Shown here: piece by piece, positions 35,307-42,596 of the stretch | Position numbering within the stretch: the stretch's first letter is position 1 | Layout of the letters: the number at the start of each line of letters is the position of its first letter | Source: an uncultured Clostridia bacterium | GTDB taxonomy: Bacteria; Bacillota; Clostridia; Christensenellales; UBA1242 | DNA length: 42,596 nt | Reading direction: 5' to 3' | NCBI GenBank assembly: GCA_944349415.1 | Contig: CALVMX010000009.1 | Coordinates: 1-42,596 of the forward strand | Notes under the pieces: model-generated | What the model was told of the DNA's origin: nothing | The model's input: the letters and a program-made list of their open reading frames with translations, nothing else | The model's database searches: none | Translations under genes and position numbers: made by a program

Positions 35307-37376
35307 ATGAAACTTGTTGTTATAGAAGCCCCAGCAAAAAGGGAAACATTAAAAAAATATTTAGGTCAAGGCTACGAAGTTTTTGCCACAAAGGGTCACA
35401 TTCGAGATTTACCTGTTAAATCTTTTGCAATAGATATGAACAATAACTATGAACCACATTATGAAAACAAACCTGACAAGAAGGAATTGATTTCCGAACT
35501 TAAAGCTAAAGCAAACAAGGCAGAAGAAGTCTTAGTTGCCACCGACCCGGATAGAGAAGGAGAGGCGATATCATGGCATATTGCCAATGTTTTGGGACTT
35601 GACCCAAACACAAAATGCCGTATTCAATTTAACGAAATTTCTAAAAATGCCGTTTTAAAGGCGTTAAAAAATCCAAGAGCGATAGACTTAAATCTAGTAA
35701 ATGCTCAGCAAGCAAGACGTGTCATGGACAGAATTGTGGGCTATAAACTTTCGCCTATTATTTCTAAAAAAGTTGCTCCAAAACTATCTGCAGGAAGAGT
35801 GCAGTCGGTCGCACTTAAACTTGTTGTAGACAGAGAAAAAGAAATCGAAAACTTTGTTCCTGAAGAGTATTGGACGGTTACTGCTTTTCATGAAAAGGAT
35901 AAAATAGCTTTTAAGTCAACTCTACAGTCATTTAAAAATAAGAAAATTAAAATTTCAAATCGCGAAGAGGTTGACAAAGTCTTAAATGAAATAAAAGGTA
36001 AAGATTTTGTTGTCTCTTCTATCAAAAAATCAAAAACTAAATCTCATGCTCCGGCACCTTTTACCACCAGCACAATGCAACAAGATGCTTTAAATAAGGC
36101 AGGTATGAGTTTGAAACGCACGACAGAATCGGCGCAACAACTTTATGAAGGCGTGGAAGTGAAAGGCGAAGGTAAAATCGCACTTATCACTTACATCAGA
36201 ACTGACTCCACTCGTGTTTCTGAAGATGCGCAAAAAGCTTGTCGAGAATTTATTAAGGAAAAATATGGCGAAAAATATTTGCCAGCAAAACCAAATATTT
36301 ATGCCACCAAAAAGAATGCGCAAGATGCACACGAGGCCATTCGTCCAATTTCCATGCAAATAACACCAGAAATGGTGCAAGATAGTCTGTCAAAAGATAA
36401 CTATAAACTTTATAAACTAATTTATGAACGTTTCCTTGCAAGTCAAATGAACGAAGCAGAATATTCCAATGTGACAGCAACTATTGACGTTAATGACTAC
36501 AATTTTAAAGCCACTGGAAAAACTCTTGATTTTGCTGGCTATACTGCAGTTTATAAAGAATTTGTCGATGAAGATAAAGAGCAAAAACAAGAAATTTCTA
36601 AACTTCCTGTCCTTACTGAAGGCGAAAAAGTGGATGTTAAGGATCTAAAAGAAGAGCAGAAATTTACCAAACCACCAGTCAGATATACAGAGGCAAGTCT
36701 TGTCAAAGCTATGGAAGAGAAGGGGATAGGTAGACCGGCAACTTATGCAGCGACAATAACCATTTTAACTGCAAGAAATTATTGTGGTAAAGAAGGAAAA
36801 TATCTTGTTCCAACTGACCTTGGAAAAAGAATAACAGAATATCTTGAAAAATTCTTCAGTGGTGTTATCAATGTTAAATTTACCGCACATATGGAAAATC
36901 GACTTGACGATATTGCTGAAGACAAAGATGACTGGCACGATGTTGTCGACAGTTTTTGGAATGGTTTTAAGGGGCTTTTAGCTAAAGCTGACTCTTCCAG
37001 TGTCACTATGAGACCTGAGCCTATTGAAACGGACATTATATGTGACAAATGCGGTCATAAAATGCTTTTACGCGAAGGAAAATATGGTAAATTTTTAGGT
37101 TGCTCAAATTTTCCAAAATGCCGAAATATTATGCCATATAAGACGGAAAATGAAAGAAAACCTGTGGGTATCTGCCCAAAATGTGGCAAAAATGTTTACG
37201 CGCTAAAAACAAAACGCGGTAAAACTTTTTATGCGTGCGAGGACAGAAACGGTTGTAATTTTATGAGTTGGGACATTCCAACTGGCGAAAAATGTCCAAA
37301 ATGTGATGGATATTTAATAAAAAAGGGTAAAAAAATCAAATGTTCAAGTTGTGATTATGAAAAAGAGGGGCAATAA
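35307..37376 (+). CDS. topA: DNA topoisomerase I
   Basis: TopA relaxes negative supercoils. The 689-residue type IA enzyme has the TOPRIM motif ATDPDREGEAI at 78-88, catalytic Tyr 296 in ITYIRTDS, and a C-terminal tail with three or four zinc-ribbon CxxC pairs from about residue 575. The N-terminus reads VVIEAPAKRETL rather than the usual VIVESPAKAKTI, a mild departure. AAAGGAG precedes ATG. The trmFO gene usually found next is absent here. Confidence 0.96.
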   Translation: MKLVVIEAPAKRETLKKYLGQGYEVFATKGHIRDLPVKSFAIDMNNNYEPHYENKPDKKELISELKAKANKAEEVLVATDPDREGEAISWHIANVLGLDPNTKCRIQFNEISKNAVLKALKNPRAIDLNLVNAQQARRVMDRIVGYKLSPIISKKVAPKLSAGRVQSVALKLVVDREKEIENFVPEEYWTVTAFHEKDKIAFKSTLQSFKNKKIKISNREEVDKVLNEIKGKDFVVSSIKKSKTKSHAPAPFTTSTMQQDALNKAGMSLKRTTESAQQLYEGVEVKGEGKIALITYIRTDSTRVSEDAQKACREFIKEKYGEKYLPAKPNIYATKKNAQDAHEAIRPISMQITPEMVQDSLSKDNYKLYKLIYERFLASQMNEAEYSNVTATIDVNDYNFKATGKTLDFAGYTAVYKEFVDEDKEQKQEISKLPVLTEGEKVDVKDLKEEQKFTKPPVRYTEASLVKAMEEKGIGRPATYAATITILTARNYCGKEGKYLVPTDLGKRITEYLEKFFSGVINVKFTAHMENRLDDIAEDKDDWHDVVDSFWNGFKGLLAKADSSSVTMRPEPIETDIICDKCGHKMLLREGKYGKFLGCSNFPKCRNIMPYKTENERKPVGICPKCGKNVYALKTKRGKTFYACEDRNGCNFMSWDIPTGEKCPKCDGYLIKKGKKIKCSSCDYEKEGQ

Positions 37377-37420
37377 TTTTATTGCTTTCTTTTTTTACAA
37401 ATTTTTTACTTTATTTTAAT

Positions 37421-37448
37421 TTGATTTTAATAATAATTGTGTTATAAT
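37421..37448 (+). promoter_or_regulatory. Promoter of hslV-hslU
   Basis: TTGATT at 37421-37426 and TATAAT at 37443-37448 are 16 bases apart, with an extended TGT. A 7-bp hairpin TAAGAGC/GCTCTTA (37454-37472) sits in the leader. Confidence 0.75.
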
Positions 37449-37491
37449 TTAAATAAGAGCATTAGGCTCTTAAGTATTTAAAGGAGAAAAT

Positions 37492-38034
37492 ATGGAAACT
37501 ATGTTTAGAGGCACGACAATTTGTGCTGTTAAAAGAGATGGAAAAATTGCTGTTGCTGGCGACGGACAAGTGACAATGCAAAACAGCATTATTTTTAAAA
37601 ATAACGCTCAAAAAGTTAGAAGAATTTATAACGACCAAGTGGTTATCGGTTTTGCTGGCTCTGTTGCAGACGCCTTTTCTTTAAGCGAAAAATTTGAAGA
37701 AATGCTTAATAAATTTGCTGGAAATCTGATGAGAAGTGCAGTTGAGCTCGCTCAGCTTTGGCGAACAAATAAGGTTATGCGTCAACTTGAAGCTCTCATG
37801 ATTGTTGCAGATAAAAATCAAGTTTTGATTGTTGATGGCACTGGAAATGTTATTGAACCACAAGACAATATTTGTGCTATCGGCTCGGGAGGTAATTTTG
37901 CTCTTGCTGCTGCAAAAGCACTCGTTCAAAACACCAACCTTTCGGCAAAAGAAATTGCCGAAAAGGCACTTAAAATAGCAAGTGAAATTTGTGTTTTCAC
38001 AAATGACCACATAATAGTTGAAGAACTTAATTAA
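37492..38034 (+). CDS. hslV: ATP-dependent protease subunit HslV
   Basis: HslV is the proteasome-like peptidase of the HslUV complex. The 180-residue protein starts METMFRG before the conserved TTICAVKRDG; cleavage would expose Thr 8 as the nucleophile. GDGQVTMQ, AGSVADAFSL and IGSGGNFALAAAKAL are further family motifs. AAAGGAG precedes ATG. It is followed by hslU after 11 bases. Confidence 0.96.
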   Translation: METMFRGTTICAVKRDGKIAVAGDGQVTMQNSIIFKNNAQKVRRIYNDQVVIGFAGSVADAFSLSEKFEEMLNKFAGNLMRSAVELAQLWRTNKVMRQLEALMIVADKNQVLIVDGTGNVIEPQDNICAIGSGGNFALAAAKALVQNTNLSAKEIAEKALKIASEICVFTNDHIIVEELN

Positions 38035-38045
38035 AGGAGATTAAA

Positions 38046-39341
38046 ATGAATTATACACCAAAACAAATAGTTAGCGAACTTGACAAATATATTGTTGGAC
38101 AAGCAAAGGCAAAAAGAGCGGTGGCTGTTGCACTAAGGAACAGATATCGTCGTGCACATCTTCCAACAGAAATAAGAGAAGAAATAACACCTAAAAACAT
38201 CGTAATGCGAGGACCTACTGGTGTTGGTAAGACGGAAATTGCAAGACGTCTTGCTAAACTTGTTGGCGCACCATTTGTTAAAGTCGAAGCGACAAAATAC
38301 ACTGAAGTAGGTTATGTTGGAAGAGATGTAGAAAGCATGGTGCGTGACCTTGTTGAAGTTGCTGTTCGTATGGTAAAAGATAAAAAGAAAAAAGAAGTGG
38401 AAGATAAGGTTATGCCAACTGTAGAAAACAGGCTTGTTGATGCACTTTTTCAAAACCGCAGAGTAACCACTGTCGAGGTTAAGCGTGAAGATATTTTAGA
38501 ACAACTTCGAAGTGGAAAGTGTGAAGATGAAATTGTGGAAGTTAATGTTTTAGATAATCCAAAACCTCTTATGGCTTTTGGTGGCAATGAAATAAATTTA
38601 GGCTCTATGTTTGACAGCCTTCAACCGCCAAGACATAAAAAGAAGAAGATGAGCGTTCGCCATGCAAGAGACCTTCTTCTTCAAGAAGAAACAGAAAAAC
38701 TTATTGATATGGATAATGTCAACGAAGAGGCAATTTCCCTTGCTGAAGAACAAGGTATTATCTTTATCGATGAAATTGATAAAATCATCGGCAAAAGTCA
38801 GGCTACTAACAGTGCTGATGTTTCAAGAGAGGGCGTTCAAAGAGATATTCTTCCAATTGTTGAAGGAAGCACAGTTCCAACCAAATATGGCAACGTGAAA
38901 ACTGACTTTATTCTCTTTATAGCAGCGGGAGCTTTCCATGTGGCAAAAATGGAGGATATGATACCTGAACTTCAAGGTCGTTTTCCAATTAGAGTGGAAC
39001 TTGAAAGTTTAACTCAAAAAGATTTTAAGAAAATTTTAACTGATCCTAAAAACGCGGTTACCGTTCAGTATACAAATCTACTAAAAGTTGATAATATCGA
39101 ACTTAAATTTACTGATGAAGCGTTGGACGAAATAGCCACACTTGCAGCAAACGAGAACGAAACAAGCGAAGATTTAGGTGCTAGACGACTTCACACAATT
39201 ATGGAAGCTCTTCTAGAAGATATATCTTTCAATGCAACAGGCGAACATCCAATGACAACGGTAGAAATCGACAAAGAGTATGTTCAAAAAGCATTTAAGG
39301 ACAAAAATAAGCGTTTTGACCTTAAAAAGTATATACTATAA
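38046..39341 (+). CDS. hslU: HslU ATPase of the HslUV protease
   Basis: HslU unfolds substrates for HslV. The 431-residue AAA+ protein has YIVGQAKAKRAVAVALRNR, Walker A GPTGVGKTE and KYTEVGYVGRDVES. A family-specific I domain (about 110-230) precedes Walker B IIFIDEIDKI, and the C-terminus is the HslV-docking FDLKKYIL. AAAGGAG precedes ATG. codY, which often follows in Bacillus, is not here. Confidence 0.97.
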   Translation: MNYTPKQIVSELDKYIVGQAKAKRAVAVALRNRYRRAHLPTEIREEITPKNIVMRGPTGVGKTEIARRLAKLVGAPFVKVEATKYTEVGYVGRDVESMVRDLVEVAVRMVKDKKKKEVEDKVMPTVENRLVDALFQNRRVTTVEVKREDILEQLRSGKCEDEIVEVNVLDNPKPLMAFGGNEINLGSMFDSLQPPRHKKKKMSVRHARDLLLQEETEKLIDMDNVNEEAISLAEEQGIIFIDEIDKIIGKSQATNSADVSREGVQRDILPIVEGSTVPTKYGNVKTDFILFIAAGAFHVAKMEDMIPELQGRFPIRVELESLTQKDFKKILTDPKNAVTVQYTNLLKVDNIELKFTDEALDEIATLAANENETSEDLGARRLHTIMEALLEDISFNATGEHPMTTVEIDKEYVQKAFKDKNKRFDLKKYIL

Positions 39342-39407
39342 TCCAATTAAAATTCAGTATGAAACACAAAGGACACCGTTTTAATTTTGCAATAATATGA
39401 GGTAAAT

Positions 39408-40082
39408 ATGTGGACGACACGAACAGAAATGTTAATAGGAAAAGAAAATTGTGAAAAATTAGAAAATTCTCATATTACCATTGTCGGTTTAGGCGGAGTT
39501 GGTGGCTATGTAGCTATAATGCTCGCTCGTGCAGGTATTTCCAACTTTACGCTAATTGATTTTGATAAGGTGGAAGAAAGCAATATCAACCGCCAATATG
39601 TTGCCTCGGCAAAAACAGTTGGCAAGTTTAAAACAGAAGTGTTAAAGGGGTTAATGGAAGATATAAATCCCAAAATTAATATTGACATCAAAACAGAAAG
39701 ATTAACGGAAGATAATTTGTCAACTTTAATTGATAGAAAAACAAATTTCTGTATTGACTGTATTGACAGTGTGAAAGATAAGGTTGCTCTTTGCACATAT
39801 TGCTATTTTTATAATATTCCTATTATATCAGCAATGGGTGCAGGAAATAGGATAGATATTCCAGAGTTTAAAGTTATGGATTTATATAAAACTACTAATG
39901 ATGGACTTGCCAAAGCCATGCGAAAAAATTTAAAAGAAAAAGGCGTCAAAAAACTCCAAGTTGTTGCGCCAGTTTCTCCAGCTTTAAAAGACATAAATGG
40001 AGTAGGAAGCATATCATATTATCCTGCAATGTGCGGATGTGTTTTATCAGCTTATGTTATTAATTCACTTATAAATTCATAA
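39408..40082 (+). CDS. tcdA: TcdA-like E1-type enzyme
   Basis: TcdA makes the cyclic form of the tRNA modification t6A37. The 224-residue ThiF-fold protein has the nucleotide loop GLGGVGGY, ESNINRQYV and CIDCIDSVKDKVAL, with the conserved Asp. A short hydrophobic C-terminus resembles TcdA/YgdL proteins. GAGGTAAAT precedes ATG. A ThiF or HesA role cannot be ruled out, but size and motifs favour TcdA. Confidence 0.85.
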   Translation: MWTTRTEMLIGKENCEKLENSHITIVGLGGVGGYVAIMLARAGISNFTLIDFDKVEESNINRQYVASAKTVGKFKTEVLKGLMEDINPKINIDIKTERLTEDNLSTLIDRKTNFCIDCIDSVKDKVALCTYCYFYNIPIISAMGAGNRIDIPEFKVMDLYKTTNDGLAKAMRKNLKEKGVKKLQVVAPVSPALKDINGVGSISYYPAMCGCVLSAYVINSLINS

Positions 40083-40113
40083 ATAAAGTAAAAAATATAT
40101 TAAAGGAGAATTT

Positions 40114-40422
40114 ATGGAAATTTTAAACGAAAAAAATTACAAAGAGAAAACAGAAAAAGGACTTGTGGTTGTGGACTTTTTTGCTAATTGGTGCGGACCA
40201 TGTCGTATGATGAGCCCAATTTTAGAGGATGTTCAAAAGGATATGGACGAGAAAGTGAAAATTTATAAAGTTGACGTTGACGAAAGTGAAAATCTTGCTC
40301 GCCAATTTGGAATAATGAGCATTCCAACCATTTTAATCTATAAAGACGGAGAAATCGTAAATAAGCATATTGGACTTTGGATGAAAGATTCTATGATGGA
40401 AGAACTTAACGAACATATTTAA
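40114..40422 (+). CDS. trxA: Thioredoxin
   Basis: This 102-residue protein has the WCGPC active site (Cys 27 and 30), the cis-proline loop GIMSIPTILIYKDGE and a typical thioredoxin fold length. It reduces protein disulfides. It follows tcdA with AAAGGAG before ATG. It is an ordinary member; whether it is the main thioredoxin is unknown. Confidence 0.93.
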   Translation: MEILNEKNYKEKTEKGLVVVDFFANWCGPCRMMSPILEDVQKDMDEKVKIYKVDVDESENLARQFGIMSIPTILIYKDGEIVNKHIGLWMKDSMMEELNEHI

Positions 40423-40535
40423 CACTATATATTCGTTTTTGATGTTTTATAAGAAAATTTTTAGGATATTTCATTAATCTTATGTAAATTTAAGTCAAAA
40501 TACAATATTTTTAACAATTTAAAAAAGAAAAGGTA

Positions 40536-40564
40536 TTGACTTTTTGTTATTTTAATGATAAAAT
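40536..40564 (+). promoter_or_regulatory. Promoter of the cysteine desulfurase operon
   Basis: TTGACT at 40536-40541 and TAAAAT at 40559-40564 are 17 bases apart, with an extended TGA. A hairpin AGTGG/CCACT (40609-40623) lies just before the ribosome site. Confidence 0.75.
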
Positions 40565-40635
40565 TTAATTAAGAATGTATTACTTATAAATTTAAGTCAT
40601 TTAAAATGAGTGGAAAGACCACTAAAGAGGGGAAA

Positions 40636-41808
40636 ATGGATAGAAAAGTTTATTTAGATAACGCTTCAACAACTTATGTTTCATCTGAGGTTTTAAATGA
40701 GATGATTCCATGTTTCAATGCCATCTATGGAAATGCTGGTTCTCTTCATAAATTTGGAAGAGACGCTGTTGCTATTGTTGATAAGGCAAGAGATAGAGTT
40801 AGAGAAGGCATAAACGCTCAAAAATCCACTGAAATTTATTTTACCAGCGGTGGAACTGAAGCAAATAACACTGCAATTTTAGGTGTGGCTCATGCTTATG
40901 CTAATAAAGGAAAACATATTATCACAAGCCAAATCGAGCATCCTTCTATACTTAATGCTTGCAAAGAACTTGAAAAAGAGGGCTTTGAGGTGACTTATCT
41001 TCCTGTTGACAAAACAGGTCTTGTAAGCTTACCTGATTTACTACATGCAATTAGAAAAGACACCATATTGATTTCTATTATGTCAGTAAATAACGAAGTT
41101 GGCACAATTCAAAACATTAAATCTATTGCAAAAATAGCTCATGATTATGATATTTTGTTCCATACAGATGCCGTTCAAGCAATTGGACAAATTAAAATTG
41201 ACGTGAGAGATATGGAAATTGATCTATTATCTCTTTCAGGACACAAAATCCATGGACCAAAAGGCGTAGGAGCTTTATATGTAAGAAACGGTATCAAATT
41301 TGAACCCATTACTTTTGGCGGAAATCAAGAAAGAGGAAAACGTTCAGGCACCGAAAACGTTCCAGGAATTGCAGGTCTTGGAAAAGCGGTTGAAATTGCT
41401 ACCAAAAACTACATAATAACAAATAAGAAGCTAAAAACAATTCGTGATTATTTCCTTGATAAACTTGCTGAAAATGTGGAATATTATCAAATTAATGGCC
41501 ATTTGCAACAAAAATCCAATGAAATACTCAATATTTCTTTCTATGGAATTGAAGGGGAGTCTCTTTTAATGCTCTTGGATTTAGCAGGAATTTGTGTTTC
41601 GACTGGTTCCGCTTGCACTTCTAAAGTGGCAGAGCCATCTCATGTTTTAAAGGCAATGAATATTCCAAACGATATTATACAGTCATCCGTTAGGTTTTCT
41701 TTTGGAACTAACATCAGTAAAGCTGATATAGATTATACGATAAACGAACTTTCAAAAGCTATCACAAAACTTAGAGGAATTTCACCAATTCAAGCAGGGA
41801 GGATTTAA
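40636..41808 (+). CDS. nifS: Cysteine desulfurase
   Basis: This PLP enzyme takes sulfur from cysteine for Fe-S clusters and thiolated tRNA. The start is ATG 40636 (MDRKVYLDNASTTY), right behind AGAGGGG; an in-frame ATG at 40606 lies before the leader hairpin. The 390-residue protein has the PLP Lys 204 in SGHKIHGPKG, His 102 in IEHPSI and the catalytic Cys 327 in STGSACTS. It pairs with the scaffold gene directly after it. NifS and IscS names are equally possible. Confidence 0.95.
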   Translation: MDRKVYLDNASTTYVSSEVLNEMIPCFNAIYGNAGSLHKFGRDAVAIVDKARDRVREGINAQKSTEIYFTSGGTEANNTAILGVAHAYANKGKHIITSQIEHPSILNACKELEKEGFEVTYLPVDKTGLVSLPDLLHAIRKDTILISIMSVNNEVGTIQNIKSIAKIAHDYDILFHTDAVQAIGQIKIDVRDMEIDLLSLSGHKIHGPKGVGALYVRNGIKFEPITFGGNQERGKRSGTENVPGIAGLGKAVEIATKNYIITNKKLKTIRDYFLDKLAENVEYYQINGHLQQKSNEILNISFYGIEGESLLMLLDLAGICVSTGSACTSKVAEPSHVLKAMNIPNDIIQSSVRFSFGTNISKADIDYTINELSKAITKLRGISPIQAGRI

Positions 41809-41810
41809 TT

Positions 41811-42230
41811 ATGTATTATAGTAGAACTATTATGGAAAGATTTCAAAATCCAAAAAATGCTGGCGGAATGCATGGTGCAAATGCTATTGGAGAAGTTACA
41901 AAAGAAGGTTGCACTGATATAACGAGATTATATCTCAAAATTGACGATAATGGCTATATTGAAAATGCTAGATTCAAAACTTTTGGCTGTTGTGCATCAA
42001 TTGCTTCTGCAGATTTAACTTGTGATTTAGTTAAAGGAAAAACAATAGATGAAGCATTAAGAATATCAAACCAAGAAATATTAAAAGTTTTGGGGGATAT
42101 GCCAGAAAATAAAATTAATTGTTCAATAGTAGCAGAAGAATCAATTCATTCAGCGGTTGAAGATTATTATAAACGTAGAGAAAAAGAAGCTAAGAAAGCT
42201 CTTAAAAACGTTCAAAAAGTTTCTGAATAA
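41811..42230 (+). CDS. nifU: IscU/NifU-type Fe-S cluster scaffold
   Basis: The scaffold receives sulfur from the desulfurase and assembles the Fe-S cluster. The 139-residue protein keeps the three ligand cysteines: Cys 34 in EGCTDIT (usual CGD), Cys 60 in FGCCASIAS and Cys 104 in KINCSIVAEE. There is an extra Cys 61 and Cys 71. A Lys-rich tail follows. It starts three bases after the desulfurase stop with AGGGAGG. The clostridial NifU-like class fits best. Confidence 0.94.
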   Translation: MYYSRTIMERFQNPKNAGGMHGANAIGEVTKEGCTDITRLYLKIDDNGYIENARFKTFGCCASIASADLTCDLVKGKTIDEALRISNQEILKVLGDMPENKINCSIVAEESIHSAVEDYYKRREKEAKKALKNVQKVSE

Positions 42231-42240
42231 TTTTATACAT

Positions 42241-42272
42241 AAAAAGCACTTTTCAAAAGAAAGTGTTTTTTT
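42241..42272 (+). terminator. Terminator of the Fe-S operon
   Basis: CACTTT (42247-42252) and AAAGTG (42260-42265) form the core stem, extended by A-T pairs, with a T-run after it. Confidence 0.9.
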
Positions 42273-42375
42273 ATAGTCTACAATTCTACATTTTACGAAT
42301 AGATAATATCACTATGTGATAATTCTTTTTTAGAACTAAAACTAAATCTTATTTAAATTAATACTAGATTAATTT

Positions 42376-42523
42376 ATATTATCTGAAGTCGAACCAAGCG
42401 CGACGAAGTCGCATTTGAGTGAGACTGATGGTTATACATACTAAGTGATGAGTGTGCGTTAACACACAAATTCGATAGAATTTATTAAAATTTTATGTCA
42501 ATAAAATTTTAACATCACATAGT
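42376..42523. repeat. Structured tandem repeat, unit 1, with four-way junction copy D
   Basis: Part one is a stem AGTC/GACT (42387-42390 and 42423-42426) capped by a hairpin of about 10 bp with a GAA loop (42395-42417). Part two is a four-way junction. Its outer arms are ACTAAGTGATG (42440-42450) and CATCACATAGT (42513-42523) with one mismatch. Inside are hairpins GTGTG/CACAC (42452-42467), AAATTC/GAATTT (42468-42483) and a 12-bp hairpin (42485-42512). The layout equals copies A, B and C. No reading frame is present. Confidence 0.88.
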
Positions 42524-42596
42524 TTATATTATCGGAAGCCGAACTTGCTTGCAAGGGTGAGGCTGATGGTTATACATACTAAGTGATGAGTGTGCG
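42524..42596. repeat. Structured tandem repeat, unit 2 (truncated by window end)
   Basis: The last 34 bases (42563-42596) are identical to 42425-42458 of unit 1, and the left flank TTTATATTATC matches too. The stem here is AGCC/GGCT (42537-42540 and 42561-42564), and its hairpin is CTTGC/GCAAG (42544-42555), of different sequence. The unit continues past the window edge. Confidence 0.88.

Noticed and set aside
42381..42596. The right-edge repeat as a CRISPR array or an integron attC array
   Set aside because: Units are about 138-150 bases with no short repeat-spacer pattern and no cas genes. The attC core-site pair (RYYYAAC and GTTRRRY) is not present, and there are no cassette genes or integrase nearby.

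Overview
The window is AT-rich, and almost every gene carries a purine-rich Shine-Dalgarno. It holds a complete spoIIIA operon (spoIIIAA to AH) plus spoIVB, so it comes from an endospore-forming Gram-positive, most likely a low-GC Clostridia lineage. The closest genus cannot be told from sequence alone. An uncultured gut lineage is an inference. No tRNA, rRNA, CRISPR array, prophage or insertion sequence was seen. Nearly all genes are single-copy housekeeping or sporulation genes.

Layout. (1) 3-569: tail of a DUF6273-like protein cut by the window edge. (2) 726-5724: the eight spoIIIA genes for the mother-cell/forespore channel. (3) 5787-9630: Asp23 family, nusB, xseA, xseB and proS, tightly coupled. 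(4) 9767-12653: lepA and hemW. (5) 12918-18248: ylxM, ffh, rpsP, khpA, rimM, trmD, rbgA, yraN and rplS, a ribosome-assembly and protein-targeting block. (6) 18501-21369, minus strand: an AlkD-like DNA repair protein and a MacB-type ABC transporter. (7) 21540-22526: a metal-exporter-like membrane protein with a His/Cys-rich loop. (8) 22651-26179, minus strand: a DivIVA-like coiled-coil protein coupled to a small membrane protein, then lgt, then a protein that reads as a Rho homologue without its ATP-binding loop. (9) 26522-28898: spoIVB and a tyrosine recombinase. (10) 29223-32446: tig, clpP and clpX. (11) 32680-39341: comM, dprA, topA, hslV and hslU. (12) 39408-42230: tcdA, thioredoxin, cysteine desulfurase and Fe-S scaffold. 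(13) 42231-42596: gene-free, with structured tandem repeats running off the window.

The main unexplained signal is a set of intergenic elements that fold as a four-way junction: one outer stem enclosing three hairpins placed end to end with almost no unpaired bases. Three single copies lie 3' of hemW, 3' of the AlkD-like gene and directly after the spoIVB stop codon. A fourth sits in a tandem array at the right edge. The copies share architecture but almost no sequence. In the right-edge array two neighbouring copies of a companion stem differ by a compensatory base-pair change and by a wholly replaced hairpin, so structure rather than sequence appears to be kept.

Other notable points are the ATPase-dead Rho-like protein with a clustered TTCGACA motif in its promoter region, a second small palindromic repeat family, and several genes whose promoter lies so close to the start codon that the mRNA should be leaderless. 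A 30-31 bp tandem repeat is inserted between spoIIIAC and spoIIIAD. Most vegetative promoters found carry an extended TGN -10 box.
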